Shown: positions 33,470 to 43,437, numbered from the stretch's first letter. The stretch is 64,000 nucleotides of DNA from Chrysopilus asiliformis (GCA_964034945.1 OZ035962.1:14999388-15063387); one strand, 5' to 3'. The notes: generated from the letters alone by a model not told the origin. Program-made: numbers and translations.

Positions 33470-34146
33470 GTAGGAAATTTTATTTTCTTTGAATTCAGTT
33501 ATATGAATTTTTTCTCAAAAGCCCAAAGTTTCCGAGGTATTTTCAAAAAACTTAATATAACATTTGTTACCGAGAAATTCCAACAGAATTCAATACTAAT
33601 ATAGTCGAGTAAAGACCATGAACCAAAAATGATTCAATGGTTGCATCAAACACAATTTTTTTAAAATATGGTCAAAACCGTTAGAGATACGTAAAAACCG
33701 TTGAAACAAAAATGTAGAAAATTTTATGTCCTTTTAATTTTGTTATATCCATGTTTTCCCAAAAGCGCAGTTTTCGAGAAACTTAAAAAACTGTATTTTT
33801 TCAAATAAATTGTATGGGAGATATCCGTTATAGCGAAACTACCTTCTTCAAAAGTTAATAGAAAACTACGAAATTCGTAGCTCATTTACAAAAAATACAA
33901 GTGTCTAGCTCAGCGCGTTCTCGAGTTATTAAAGATACATAACATGAACAGATCGACAGACTGACAGACCGACAGACAGACAGACAGACAGACACAGACA
34001 GACATACAGATAGACAGACCAACAGACCGATAGACCGACAGACAGATAGACCGACAGACCGACAGACAGACAGACAGACAGACAGATAGACAGACACAGA
34101 CAGACATACAGATAGACAGACCAACAGACCGACAGACTGACAGACC

Positions 34147-34202
<56 letters not shown>

Positions 34203-34570
34203 CAGACAGACATACAGATAGACAGACCAACAGACCGATAGACCGACAGACAGATAGACCGACAGACCGACAGACCGACAGACCGACAGACCGACAGACC
34301 GACAGACCGACAGATCGACAGACCGACAGACCGACAGACCGACAGACCGACAGACCGACAGACCGACAGACCGACAGACCGACAGACCGACAGACCGACA
34401 GACCGATAGACCGACAGACCGACCGACCGACAGACCGACAAACCGACAGACTGATGACATTTTCATAATTTTGCCTGAAACGGATTTCTTACTGATCAGA
34501 AAATTTCTATCTGCCCCCATTCTCTAGTCGGTCTCCATCATACATACAATATTTTCCTTCTACAGTACAG
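33470..34570 (+). repeat. family B copy carrying an expanded microsatellite
   Basis: The family B order is intact on both sides: ACCGTTAGAGATACGTAAAA, TGTATGGGAGATATCCGTTA and CAGCGCGTTCTCGAGTTATT upstream; CATAATTTTGCCTGAAACGG and CTGATCAGAAAATTTCTATC downstream. At the position of the short GACAGACC seed this copy holds about 500 bp of tandem repeats. Confidence 0.8.
33948..34455 (+). repeat. GACA/GACC microsatellite, about 500 bp
   Basis: Long runs of CAGA and of the 8-bp unit GACCGACA, with repeated larger blocks (CAGACACAGACAGACATACA, then GATAGACAGACCAACAGACC) recurring at about 33985, 34090 and 34200. The minus-strand frames of up to 212 codons made of SVCLSVCRSVG-like repeats are by-products of the repeat, not genes. 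Confidence 0.95.
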
Positions 34571-34908
34571 AAAAATAAAAAGGTGTCTTAGTTTTTTGGT
34601 ATCCAACAATGTATGCGTATACATCAAAATTTTTATTGAAAAAATGCACACTGTTAGAAGTTATTACGCCGCAGGCGAAAAACTTTAAATTCCATGGTCA
34701 AATATAAAAACAGTGCCTCGGTCACCTTAAAAAAATACCCAGGACGCTTTAAATAGAGGACCTATTTCGCCCTACGACGTTTGGCAGGGTGCTGGAGATT
34801 ACTATATTTTGTATTCTCATATTTTATTTTGTTTTTGTAATTCTCCAGATTCTAATGTTATGGTAAGGAATAAAAAATCAAATACACCAGAAATAAAATA
34901 AATTTATT

Positions 34909-35682
34909 TTAGTTGATATAAATTTGTGTGACTTTCGGTTTTCTGTGTAATACTGCAGGAATAACTAACAAACATATTAAAAGTGGTATTAATAAGTAAA
35001 TAAAAACTTTCGTATCATATTGTGGCACCGGAAGTTGCTCGGGTGGTGGCAACAAGCCGCAAGTTAAATCCGATTTAGCACAAATCGCGTTGCACGGTTC
35101 TCTATAATCTGGTGATACAATCATAGATACATCCACAAAGTCCTTGAAATCACAGGAAACACCTTTTAATGCATTTGAAATATCTGTCAAATTCGGACTA
35201 CTATATCTTGAACCCAAAATAAAACTTCCTTCTGAATGTTTGTTTATATCAGAATAATTCTTACATCCCCAAATAATTGTAAAATCGCCATTTTCATAAC
35301 CGTAAATCACTCGGTATGGCATTTCGTCCTGCATAGTCATATTGTAAATATTATGTACTCTGCCATTTGTCAAATATTTTATATAATTGCTACAATAAAA
35401 TTCCCTTCTATTTGTGCCTGAACACATCCTTTCGATGGGCCACTTTAGTGTACTCTTAAAGCGTACTATTGGGCAAGCAAAATACAATTTCGGTAGATTT
35501 GTTCCATGGAATTTAAATATTGTGCGAATATCTTCATCAACGGCTAAATAGTAGTGTATTTGAGTATTACTCGTAGAGAAATTAGTTGTCTGCGGATCTG
35601 GACAAGGCCCGTCATATATTTTTAATGCAATATTTTGAATTTTCATTAAAACTAGTAACAACACAAAATTAAAGAACTTCAT
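34909..35682 (-). CDS. lipocalin-like type I membrane protein, copy 1
   Basis: A 257-residue single-exon gene. Residues 1-20 are a hydrophobic signal peptide. The mature start KIYDGPCPDP resembles the G-x-C-P that opens ApoD/Lazarillo-type lipocalins. The ectodomain (21-224) has about ten cysteines and several N-glycosylation sequons. The stretch FTIIWGCKN...HSEGSFILGSRY followed by LTDISNALKGVSC parallels the late strands, the WILSR-like motif and the C-terminal helix of lipocalins. Residues 226-245 are a transmembrane helix with a short basic tail (RKPKVTQIYIN). The AATAAA signal begins right after the stop codon. The leader TTAGTGC, about 31 nt before the ATG, is shared by all three copies. 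It is 94 percent identical to 44344-45117. The lipocalin assignment is inference; the ligand and role are unknown. Confidence 0.8.
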   Translation of the reverse strand: MKFFNFVLLLVLMKIQNIALKIYDGPCPDPQTTNFSTSNTQIHYYLAVDEDIRTIFKFHGTNLPKLYFACPIVRFKSTLKWPIERMCSGTNRREFYCSNYIKYLTNGRVHNIYNMTMQDEMPYRVIYGYENGDFTIIWGCKNYSDINKHSEGSFILGSRYSSPNLTDISNALKGVSCDFKDFVDVSMIVSPDYREPCNAICAKSDLTCGLLPPPEQLPVPQYDTKVFIYLLIPLLICLLVIPAVLHRKPKVTQIYIN

Positions 35683-35982
35683 ATCTTTCGTTTGAACTAT
35701 TGTAAGGCACTAACAAGGTGTGAAATCATAAAAAGTTTTCAAGTATAGCATTTTTTTTAATATTACTAATGTTTTATAATGCTAACTTTACGAAAATTCT
35801 TTCTAGCTAATTATGTACAAAAATATAAAAAATCAAATTACAAAATGAAATTATCGGTTTCCTATTTCGGTGTTACTTACTTATTTCGGTGTTACTTACT
35901 TAATCGGTAAGAAATATGATTATATACGTGTAAAATAAAAAAGAACTTTATGTGAAATGAAAATTTATGGGTTAAATATTAA

Positions 35983-37327
35983 CCCATTCGGTATTTTGAT
36001 GCCATCCCAAATAGCATTTTAAGCAGCAATTATGATGTTCATCCCCATATTTCGTCACCATGCAAATCGCGGCGATAAGCAATTTATGTCGCAAACACGT
36101 CGTTAGTTGTGCCAACGAGACGCGCAACGGCACCCATAGTGGGGAACACTTTTCAGCGGTTTGCGGCGCCGCAATTATAACGACAGGGACGTAATTAGTT
36201 GCCTCAAGCTTTATGCGCGAGCGTCATCTGACGGCATTATATCACACAATTACACAAATCATCGAGCGGGTTTTCTTTCTCCCTCGAATGCTTGTTAGTA
36301 AACAGAGATGAACAAATAAAAACGTAAGCAGAAGACGAACGAGAAAAATCTAATGGCGACAAATTAATGGAAACTTTTATGGAGTATTATTTTATAATGG
36401 ACTTTTCTTCCGATTGCATGTCGTGATTTTAATTGCCATTAAAATTTTTCGACAATATTGGATCTGAAATTTAAACAGATTTTAATGGGCCATCAAATTA
36501 TTTTGTTTTTAATCAAAAATTTCTTTAATTTTATTTTATCGGTCAAATTTTTTTTTCTTTTGCAATGAAATTTTGATGCCAATAAAATTATGCTGTTTCA
36601 AAAATGTATGATATCCACTTTTTATGCAATATCCTTCAGTCATTCGCCTGAAATAAGAAATTTAATTCTCGAAACGAAATCGTTTCCATCAAATGTCAGT
36701 GAGAAATATGGCGGCTGAAGGCATCAATTTTTTTTGGTGTTTCTCAGACGGGGAGCTTTAATGAAACTTTAGTGCAGACTATTTCGACCCGAAAACCATC
36801 AAATGCTGCTCTATCGCTGCAGGAATTTTCATGAAGCGAATGTTGCCCCAAAGATGAACCGTGGGTCACCAATTTCCCCACTAAAGCAATTGTGGCTTTG
36901 CAGACGCATTATTAATCGGTGCGACGCGCTCGTCACTTGTTTCGCTTCTTTTACGCGGATGTGAATTAAAGGTGTAAATTTTTAGCCCCGATTGCGTAAA
37001 TTGCTGCATTTTAAAGCCGCAAAGAACAAATCTCATGTTCCCGTACTTTTCGATGCTATTTGGGATATGGCAACGCAGTTAAAAATTTGAATTGACTCAT
37101 TATTTATTTATTTTCAACACTCTATTCTCATTCAGTGCACCATTAAGTGCATTTGTGACCCAATTTTGATTAGTTAAGTAAAAAGCTGGACTACAATGGA
37201 CGTATTTGTAAAAAATAAAAATTTTTAATTTTTTTTTTGTTTTAAATGAATACTGATAGCTTAAACATCATTAATTTGTATAGAGATTATTTTTAACCCC
37301 CATAGAAAAAAACATGTACCGAACGGG
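35983..37327. mobile_element. piggyBac-like non-autonomous insertion
   Basis: The element is bounded by TTAA at 35979-35982 and 37328-37331. The ends are CCCATTCGGTA and, reversed, CCCGTTCGGTA. CCC ends with TTAA duplication are typical of piggyBac. The 1345-bp insertion is absent from duplication arm 2, where the matching place reads GTATTAAATTTTCAACCAGA. It contains a distinct inner block (36004-37066). No transposase frame is present. Confidence 0.75.
36004..37066. repeat. inner block with ATCCCAAATAGCAT inverted ends
   Basis: The left end ATCCCAAATAGCAT is perfectly inverted at 37053-37066, and a second inverted match lies inside (TTTTAAGCAGCAATT against AAATTGCTGCATTTTAA). The block is clearly richer in GC than its surroundings, has no long open frame and sits wholly inside the piggyBac-like insertion. 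It may be a nested transposon or the cargo of the larger one. Confidence 0.55.
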
Positions 37328-37346
37328 TTAAACCAGGATCACTTTC

Positions 37347-37439
37347 ATGGATTATTGCACAATCGAAGAACGTGGTAAAATGATAAAAGCTTTTTATGAA
37401 AATTACTGTCCGACGAAAATTATAACAATTGAAGTGTAG
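37347..37439 (+). pseudogene. mariner transposase N-terminal relic (arm 1)
   Basis: A 30-codon frame, MDYCTIEERGKMIKAFYENY..., ends at an in-frame TAG. It matches the first residues of the transposase family seen at 23406 (MERYTIEQRVKVIQAYYENG). The same relic is at 43873-43965 on the other arm, so it predates the duplication. No catalytic part survives. Confidence 0.7.
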
Positions 37440-38211
37440 TGCGGCTGCTACTCATATTGCTATAATATTTAAATGTGGAAACCCTTTAATGAATTGGTCT
37501 TGAGAATTTTGATTTTAGTAGCCCTGGAATGTTGTGTTTATTAAAAAATAAAACCCGTTTGAAATATTATAATGTTATTTTAGTTATCATCAACATGTAT
37601 GACATTACACTGAGAGAAATCGGACATGCAGTTGAATCAAAAACCCTCAAATAATTTAACTATTTCTCATTCATAATACAAAATTAAATGTGATTTCTTT
37701 AAATTAAAAAAGAAAGTAGTATAAAAAAACCATTCATTTTAAATACAGGTTATTTACAAACAAATGTCTTGCATTTGATTAAAACAAAAACTCAATCAGT
37801 TAATTTGACTATCCGACAGATCGCGCCTTCTAGCGCCATGTAGCCTTTAACATTTCGGCCATGTAGCCGAGCATTTGTTTTAAATGTATAGGCAATTATC
37901 TCGGGGCTATTAACAATAGCGAATAGTAAACAGAACGAGAGAGAATTATTATCATCATTTATCGCACACATAAATACATTTTCTTTGTTTTTAGATATAT
38001 GAAAGATGGCGATATAGTTTAATCTGATATTTATGCCACTTTTGAACACGTAAGAGCTTTTTCTTATTTTTTTATCAACCTAAAAAAATTTTTTTTCGGA
38101 TAATATCTTAATCTAGAAATTAGTTTATGAAATTCAGTATTTTGAAAATCTCTCGAAAACTATGCCATTTTATGAAAAAATGCATATAACCAAATTTATC
38201 TATATATGTAT

Positions 38212-38565
38212 ATAAAATCGTTTAACCTGATTGATTGACTGACTCATCAACGCCCAGCTCAAACCCCTGAAGCTAGAAACTTGAAACTTTCACAGTATGT
38301 CCCAACCATGACGTAGGCGCTCACGAAGGCGGGGTTTTCCGAAATTTTACCGCTAAGGGGGTAAACGGAGGTAAAGGGGGTTTGGGTGTTTTTAAACCGT
38401 GATTTTCGCCATTAATCCTGCTCAATAGGAGGCTGAAAAGTTTCACTCGGGGGTTTTCGGGGTCGCTGATCACGAATCTGGTATTAGACTTTTTAAGTTC
38501 TTTCCGGTTTTCTTCGTATTCTAAAACTTATACAAAAAAACTTAACCCGACAACGACAAATTTTG
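38212..38565 (+). repeat. repeat related to the TC...CTAG and D families
   Basis: It starts TATATATGTATATAAAATCG, then TTGACTGACTCATCAACGCC, CTAGAAACTTGAAACTT, GGGGTAAACGGAGG, TTTTCGGGGTCGCTGATCAC and ends AACTTAACCCGACAACGAC. A related, longer copy is at 49510-50075. The end resembles the 3' hairpin of the Helitron-like elements but is cut short here. Confidence 0.55.
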
Positions 38566-38756
38566 AAAAAGAAAAAGTTTTGTGGAAATTTCTCGGTTTT
38601 TTGAAAACTATGCGTTATTAAAAAAAAACTCGTATAGCCAGATTCAAAGAAAATAATTTTTCCTGCAGAACCCTTACTGTGATATTTTTGATAATGTAAC
38701 TTTTCGTAATCAAGGATAAATGATTAAAGTATTATCTTTTGAAGGTTTTTCTGTGT

Positions 38757-39214
38757 TTATACCCATATGGTGAAACCAAAGGGTATATTAACTTTGCCTT
38801 ACCGTTTGTAACGCCAAGATCCCGTCATCACACACAAAAATGAATTACACCAGTGGGTTTAGAATGAAAAAAATAATTAATTTTTGCATGTCCGTCCGTC
38901 TGTCCGTCTGTCCGTCCGTCCGTCTGTGGCGCGGATTGGAGGCGCACAGATTGAGCTAGAGACTTGAAATTTTGAGCAGATCGGTTTTTCGTAAAATGCG
39001 AGGCCAAATTCGTTCACGAACGAAAATAACTTAAAAACGGTGTATCTTATTAAAAAAGTCCAAGAACAAAAGTTATTTAGGATATGATTCTACATAAAAC
39101 TCCCATACATCAAAATCCGATTCGGAAAATTTTTAAAAAATCTTATTGGAAAGTTTGACTTCAAAGTGGAATTTTCGTACAACTGTTCGAATTTTGATAC
39201 GAATATCACCATAC
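38757..39214 (+). mobile_element. family A MITE, copy with both ends
   Basis: The left end, ACCCATATGGTGA, is matched by the reversed right end, ACCCGTATGGTGA. In between lie GGGTATATTAACTTTGCC, CGTTTGTAACGCCAAGATCC, GAATTACACCAGTG, a GTCCGTCCGTCTGTCC run of about 45 bp, AGAGACTTGAAATTTTG and AAGTCCAAGAACAAAAGTTA. The length is about 460 bp. This is the uninterrupted counterpart of the copy split by a mariner-like element at 23293-24059. Confidence 0.7.
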
Positions 39215-39442
39215 GGGTTTTCAATAATTGCCAGATTGGCAATTATAGCTTTTGTTATGTTTTTGTTTTGATTATGCCTTTTATATGAGGTTTTCCCACA
39301 AATGCTTATTTTATGCCGCGTTGCCTTACTTACATAGCAAGAATATAATTAAAGCCATAAATGCAATAATGTAAATTAAAAATGAACCAAAAGACTCGTT
39401 TTCGAATAAAAAACCATTACTATTAGAATATTATAATTTTAT

Positions 39443-40207
39443 TTAGTAAATACCAATTTGTACTACATTTTGTTTTCTGTGTAACAATGGAGAAACAACC
39501 AACAAACAAAAAAATAATAGAATCAATAACAAAATTAAATTTTTTATGTAAAATCGTTTTCCAGGGGGTGGCTCTAACCCGCATTTTGAATTCGCCTGTT
39601 CACAAACGCCATAGCACGCATCCATATTATAGCCTGGTATAGTAGTGGATACATTCACAAAATCCTTGAAATTACACGAAACATTTTTAAATGCACTTGA
39701 AATGTTAGTTAAATTCAAAGCCCCATATCTTGCATCCAATATAAAACTACCCTCTGAATGTTTGTTAATATTAGGATAATTTTTACAACCCCAAATGATT
39801 GTTAGATGACTTATTTCATTACTGTAGATAACTTGGAATGGCATTTCATCCTGTATAGACATTTCGTAATAGTGTGAACCGTTCTTCAAAGATTCCTTAA
39901 AATTTCCACATGTTACCAGCAGATTTTTTCTCTTGGGGCACATTCTTTCGATTGGCCACTTTTGTGACGACCAGTCAAAATTTATTCTCGTATACGGACA
40001 TGCAAAATCCAATTCTGATAGTTTTGATCCATGGAATTTAAATATCGTTCGAATATCTTCGTCGACAGGTAAATAGTAGTAGATTTGGATATGATTAAAA
40101 TTTGGATCACTTGTTTGGGGTTTCGGACAAGGTCCGTCATAAATTTTTGATATAATATTTTTAATATTTAGTAAAACTAGTAAAAACACAATATTAAAGA
40201 GATACAT
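39443..40207 (-). CDS. lipocalin-like type I membrane protein, copy 2
   Basis: A 254-residue single-exon paralogue, the most diverged of the three. It has the same plan: signal peptide (1-20), KIYDGPCPKPQ start, invariant block VDEDIRTIFKFHG near residue 52, KWPIERMC, QDEMPFQVIY, LTIIWGCKN, HSEGSFIL, LTNISSAFKNVSC, a Pro-rich juxtamembrane stretch, a Leu-rich transmembrane helix (about 222-243) and the tail HRKQNVVQIGIY. Several NxS/T sequons are present. The AATAAA overlaps the stop codon by one base. The 5' leader keeps TTAGTGCCTG 31 nt before the ATG. It lies outside the inverted duplication and faces the same way as copy 1. The assignment is inferred as for copy 1. Confidence 0.8.
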   Translation of the reverse strand: MYLFNIVFLLVLLNIKNIISKIYDGPCPKPQTSDPNFNHIQIYYYLPVDEDIRTIFKFHGSKLSELDFACPYTRINFDWSSQKWPIERMCPKRKNLLVTCGNFKESLKNGSHYYEMSIQDEMPFQVIYSNEISHLTIIWGCKNYPNINKHSEGSFILDARYGALNLTNISSAFKNVSCNFKDFVNVSTTIPGYNMDACYGVCEQANSKCGLEPPPGKRFYIKNLILLLILLFFCLLVVSPLLHRKQNVVQIGIY

Positions 40208-40259
40208 GTTATTAGTTTCACTTGTAGTCAGGCACTAATATTCAAAAAGACCTTATAAC

Positions 40260-41590
40260 AATTACAAGAGTAACTTTTCCACTTTTTCTTAACGTTCGCA
40301 CCAATTAAACTAAGCAACTTATGTTCAATCTTAATTATTGAGGTTTCAAATATTCTATGTTTTAATAAGTTCTAAAAAAAACACTGTTCTACAACAAATA
40401 AGTGTAATCATTAATATTTATAATTATAATTACGTGTTGCGAAACAACTTAATTTACAAAATTATTAGAACTTGATATTACCTTCTCCCTATTTTTATAT
40501 TGGTACTTACTTATGAGCGAAAATGTAAATAATTAATGAATAATTAAATGCGTAAAGTTCATCGGTAATACATATGATTATAGAATTATGAAATAGAAAT
40601 ATCTAATGCGAACATTACATGAGTTAATTATACTAAATTGTTTTTATGGTGCACTTTGCACTTTAACCTGTCGTGTTCTTCTATTTTGAGAACGGTTTAA
40701 AAGTTCTTAAGAGTTCTAATCGTGGAGGGCGCCCTCCTCCCTCCCATGGATTTTGAAAAACTTTTTGTGTTATATATTTCTTAAATAACGGTGAAATTAC
40801 AGTGAAAGCGTAGTGTGCTGCGTAGCGTCAAACGGTGAACAGAGTGCTTTCTTATGGAACCGTTCACGATGCTACGTTAAAAGCTGCGGCGCGGCGCAAG
40901 AGTAAACCAATATTCTAATTTCGGTGGCGTCAGCTATATTTCAGTGGTTCTTTAGGCGCCAAAATGTGAATATTTTCGAAATGAATTTCTGTTACCCGTT
41001 ATTTTTTGTTTTAAATTTAATTGTCACTTTTTTTTAATGAAGATGTTTGAACTATTTTAAGCTGCTACCTTCCAGTGTGCTATATGCAGTAAATGAAAAA
41101 TTTGTGACGGTAAACAATATTGGCGCAAAAATTTTCCACAGTCAAATTAATACGTCATCCACTAGTTTCATCTTTTCTAAATTCAGTACACAAAATTTTT
41201 TTTTGAATTCTCAGGAGTCAACCTTGTGCATTTAAATAATCTACTATACAAAGAAAGTTACCCGTAGGCAGGAGTTTAAAAGCATTTAAATAAAGACAGC
41301 CCAAAGCATGACATCTTTTCCCATAAATAGGGGTACTACACGCTGGGCTAGCTCCGGATTTAGGTTTGTTGTCCCGGCGTACCAGAAACTAAATTGTTGT
41401 CTCCAATTTTTTAAATTTGTTTAATAATTTTTCAAACACAAGAAAAAACGTTCAATAAATATGAAAAACCTACTCTACTTCAGACAGAGATTGCTCCAAA
41501 CTACATTTTTTTCGCCTGCGGCACATTTTTTCAACAATTTTCCATAAAAGATTCATTATCTGAAAATAAAACAATTTACACTATTACGAA
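40260..41590. other. no gene recognised
   Basis: AT-rich flank of copy 2, then a slightly GC-richer stretch (40780-40960) with repeated GCGTAG/GCTACG and CGGTGAAC/GTTCAC pairs, possibly an old palindrome. The 41047-41235 frame has no domain. 41380-41420 resembles 10036-10080 (CCAGAAACTAAA), a minor dispersed repeat. Confidence 0.35.
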
Positions 41591-41731
41591 ATGTCTAGTC
41601 ATCTAACAATCATTTGGGGTTGTAAAAATTATCCTAATATTGACAAACATTCAGAGGGTGGTTTTATATTGGGTTCAACATATGGGGGTTTGAATTTAAC
41701 ACTAACTACCACGTCAGACAAAAAGACCTGA
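41591..41731 (+). pseudogene. lipocalin-like gene fragment (copy 4 relic)
   Basis: A 46-codon stretch reads SHLTIIWGCKNYPNIDKHSE, then GGFILGSTYGGLNLT, before running out of the family alignment and stopping. It matches the central IIWGCKN...HSEGSFIL...LNLT block of copy 2 closely. No upstream signal-peptide half and no downstream transmembrane half are present, so it is a broken paralogue on the plus strand. Confidence 0.8.
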
Positions 41732-41756
41732 CAACTAACTGTACACAACGGCCACA

Positions 41757-41831
41757 ATGAAAATTATTAAAGTGTTCGCTGCAACCGCAACGATTTTTTG
41801 TAGTTGCACACATTTTATGGTAATAAAATAA
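41757..41831 (+). CDS. possible signal-peptide mini-ORF beside the relic
   Basis: A 24-codon frame starts MKIIKVFAATATIFCSC, with a basic start and a hydrophobic core like a signal peptide. It ends at TAA inside GTAATAAAATAA. A splice donor (ATG-GTAATAA) is possible near 41820, so this could be a first exon. It could equally be chance; nothing downstream is recognisable before the family A repeat at 41866. Confidence 0.2.
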   Translation: MKIIKVFAATATIFCSCTHFMVIK

Positions 41832-41865
41832 CATTTAGGTATAATTTTGTTTCAATTTTTATACC

Positions 41866-42420
41866 CGTATGGTGAAACCAAAGGGTATATTAACTTTGCC
41901 TTACCGTTTGTAACGCCAAGATCCCGTCATCACACACAAAAATGAATTACACCAGTGTGTTTAGAATGATAGAAAAATTGAATTTTGCATGTCCGTCCGT
42001 CTGTCCGTCTGTCCGTCTGTCCGTCTGTCCGTCTGTCCGTCTGTCCGTCTGTCCGTCCGTCCGTCTGTCCGTCCGTCCGTCCGTCTTTCTGTCTGTGGCG
42101 CGGATTGCGGGCGCATGGATTGAGCTAGAGACTTGAAATTTTGCGCAGATCCGTTTTTCGTAAAATGCGAGGCCAAGTTCATTAATGGGCAAAAATGGAC
42201 CATTACCCTCCATACGAACGAAAACTTTTTTTCTGAATATCTCAAAAACGGTGAATTTTATCAAAAATGTCCAAGAACAAAAGTTATTTAGGATATGATT
42301 CTACATAAAACTCCCATACATCAAAATCCGATTGGAACAAGTTTTAAAAAAATCTTTTTGGAAAATTTGAATTCAAATGAAATTTTGATGCGCCGCGCAA
42401 TTATAGCTTTTGTTATGTTT
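41866..42420 (+). repeat. family A copy with expanded GTCC/GTCT run
   Basis: It starts ACCCGTATGGTGAAACC and follows the 38757 copy closely (GGGTATATTAACTTTGCC, CGTTTGTAACGCCAAGATCC, GAATTACACCAGTGTG). It contains about 110 bp of (GTCCGTCT)n at 41990-42100. The right inverted end is not seen; the copy fades into GCAATTATAGCTTTTGTTAT. Frames read through the run (RRTDGQTD and similar) are artefacts. Confidence 0.75.
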
Positions 42421-42516
42421 TATTCGAAAACCAGTCTATTGGTACATTTTTAATTTACATGTTTTTTTTGTGTGCGGTTAATGGCGATGATATGTTTATC
42501 ATTGGCTATTGTTAAT

Positions 42517-42847
42517 GGGCATTTCCACACACAGTTGTAACGACAACACATAACGACAACCAGTTCGAGTCCACACGCTGTTGTTACCAGTTGTGTCAGT
42601 TATATATGTGTGAGTGCGAATATTGGCATTGTGGTTTGAACGTGAGTAGAGAAGCATCGTAGTGTGAGAAATCATAATTTCACCCATGGAAAATTTTTAT
42701 TGCTGTTTACTTGTGTTAGTGCATGCAGAACTTTTGGTCACTCTTGAACTTCGCCCAAACGTTCATCAATTGCAGAACCCCCTCCACTAGTCACTGACCA
42801 ATCAGAACCCGATCCGCAGATGCAAGAATACACGTGTGGAAAGGCCC
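42517..42847. mobile_element. MITE with GGGC(A/C)TTTCCACAC ends, 3-bp target site
   Basis: The left end is GGGCATTTCCACAC and the reversed right end is GGGCCTTTCCACAC. AAT flanks both sides. Duplication arm 1 reads GCTATTGTTAATAGCC at this spot, the empty site with a single AAT, which confirms a 3-bp duplication. A 3-bp duplication fits PIF/Harbinger or CACTA elements; the ends do not settle which. It is non-coding and contains several ACGACAAC/GTTGT repeats. Confidence 0.75.
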
Positions 42848-42877
42848 AATAGCCTATAAAGGATATAATTGCATATA

Positions 42878-43437
42878 AAGGGTCTTTCAACAAGGACATA
42901 ACAATTTTGTATTTTAATAAAAACGCACCCTAAAACTTTTTTTATGATCTGGCAATGCTAAAACGTCAGTCAAGGTATACATTTTTTATTTTTAAGGGTT
43001 TTTTTAGGTTTACATGCCATACAGCTGGTCAAACAATTGATCTATTGAAGGAGAAGTTCGGTAATCGTGTAATCTCGAGAAATGGTCCGGTCGAATGGCC
43101 ACCTCGCTCATGCGATTTAACGCCGTTGGATTTCTTTTTATGGGGTTATGTTAAGTTGTTGGTTTATGCCAACAATCCAACAACGTTAGAGGAGCTCAGG
43201 AACAATATCGAACGCGAAATTGCCAACGTTCCGGCCGATATGTGTGGAAGAGTGGTGGAAAATTGGCTCCAAAGAATCAAACAGCAAACGTGATCGCGGT
43301 GGCCATATGAACGACATCGAATTTCATACTTAAATGTAACATGTTAACTACACCTGGAATAAATTTCAGCCCGATATCTCAATTATTCTGTGATTTATTT
43401 AAATACAAAATTGTTATGTCCTTATTGAAAGACCCGA
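42878..43437 (+). mobile_element. internally deleted mariner-like element
   Basis: The ends are AAGGGTCTTTCAACAAGGAC and, reversed, TCGGGTCTTTCAATAAGGAC, continuing ATAACAATTTTGTATTT on both sides. TA lies at 42876-42877 and 43438-43439. Duplication arm 1 shows the empty target (TTGCCTATACATTT). Only the C-terminal third of the transposase remains. Confidence 0.85.
43006..43293 (+). pseudogene. C-terminal fragment of mariner-type transposase
   Basis: It reads TCHTAGQTIDLLKEKFGNRV, then a WPPRSCDLTPLDFFLWGYVK block and a C-terminal helix region ending IKQQT and TGA. This is the region from just after the second catalytic Asp through the last catalytic position (CDLTPLD) to the natural stop. 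The DNA-binding half and the first Asp are deleted. The preceding MLKRQSRY... codons are not part of the protein family. Confidence 0.85.

Larger units (their letters stand above)
34870..37970 (-). repeat. inverted segmental duplication, arm 1
   Basis: This segment is the reverse complement of 42465-45160. It includes the gene at 34909-35682, its 5' flank, a mariner N-terminal relic (37347-37439), the CACTGAGAGAAATCGGACAT block near 37608 and the ACAGATCGCGCCTTCTAGCG block near 37816. Differences from arm 2 are point changes, small indels and one 1345-bp piggyBac-like insertion present only here. Confidence 0.85.

Noticed and set aside
33882..34520. Minus-strand frames up to 212 codons of SVCLSVCRSVG repeats
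   Set aside because: They are translations of the GACA/GACC microsatellite, open in several frames at once, with only short non-repeat ends.
35236..35421. Plus-strand frame antisense to the first lipocalin-like gene
   Set aside because: A shadow of the real gene; the equivalent antisense frame in copy 3 is preserved only because the sense sequence is.
41961..42264. Minus-strand frames with RRTDGQTDRRTDG repeats
   Set aside because: Translation of the GTCCGTCT run inside a family A repeat.
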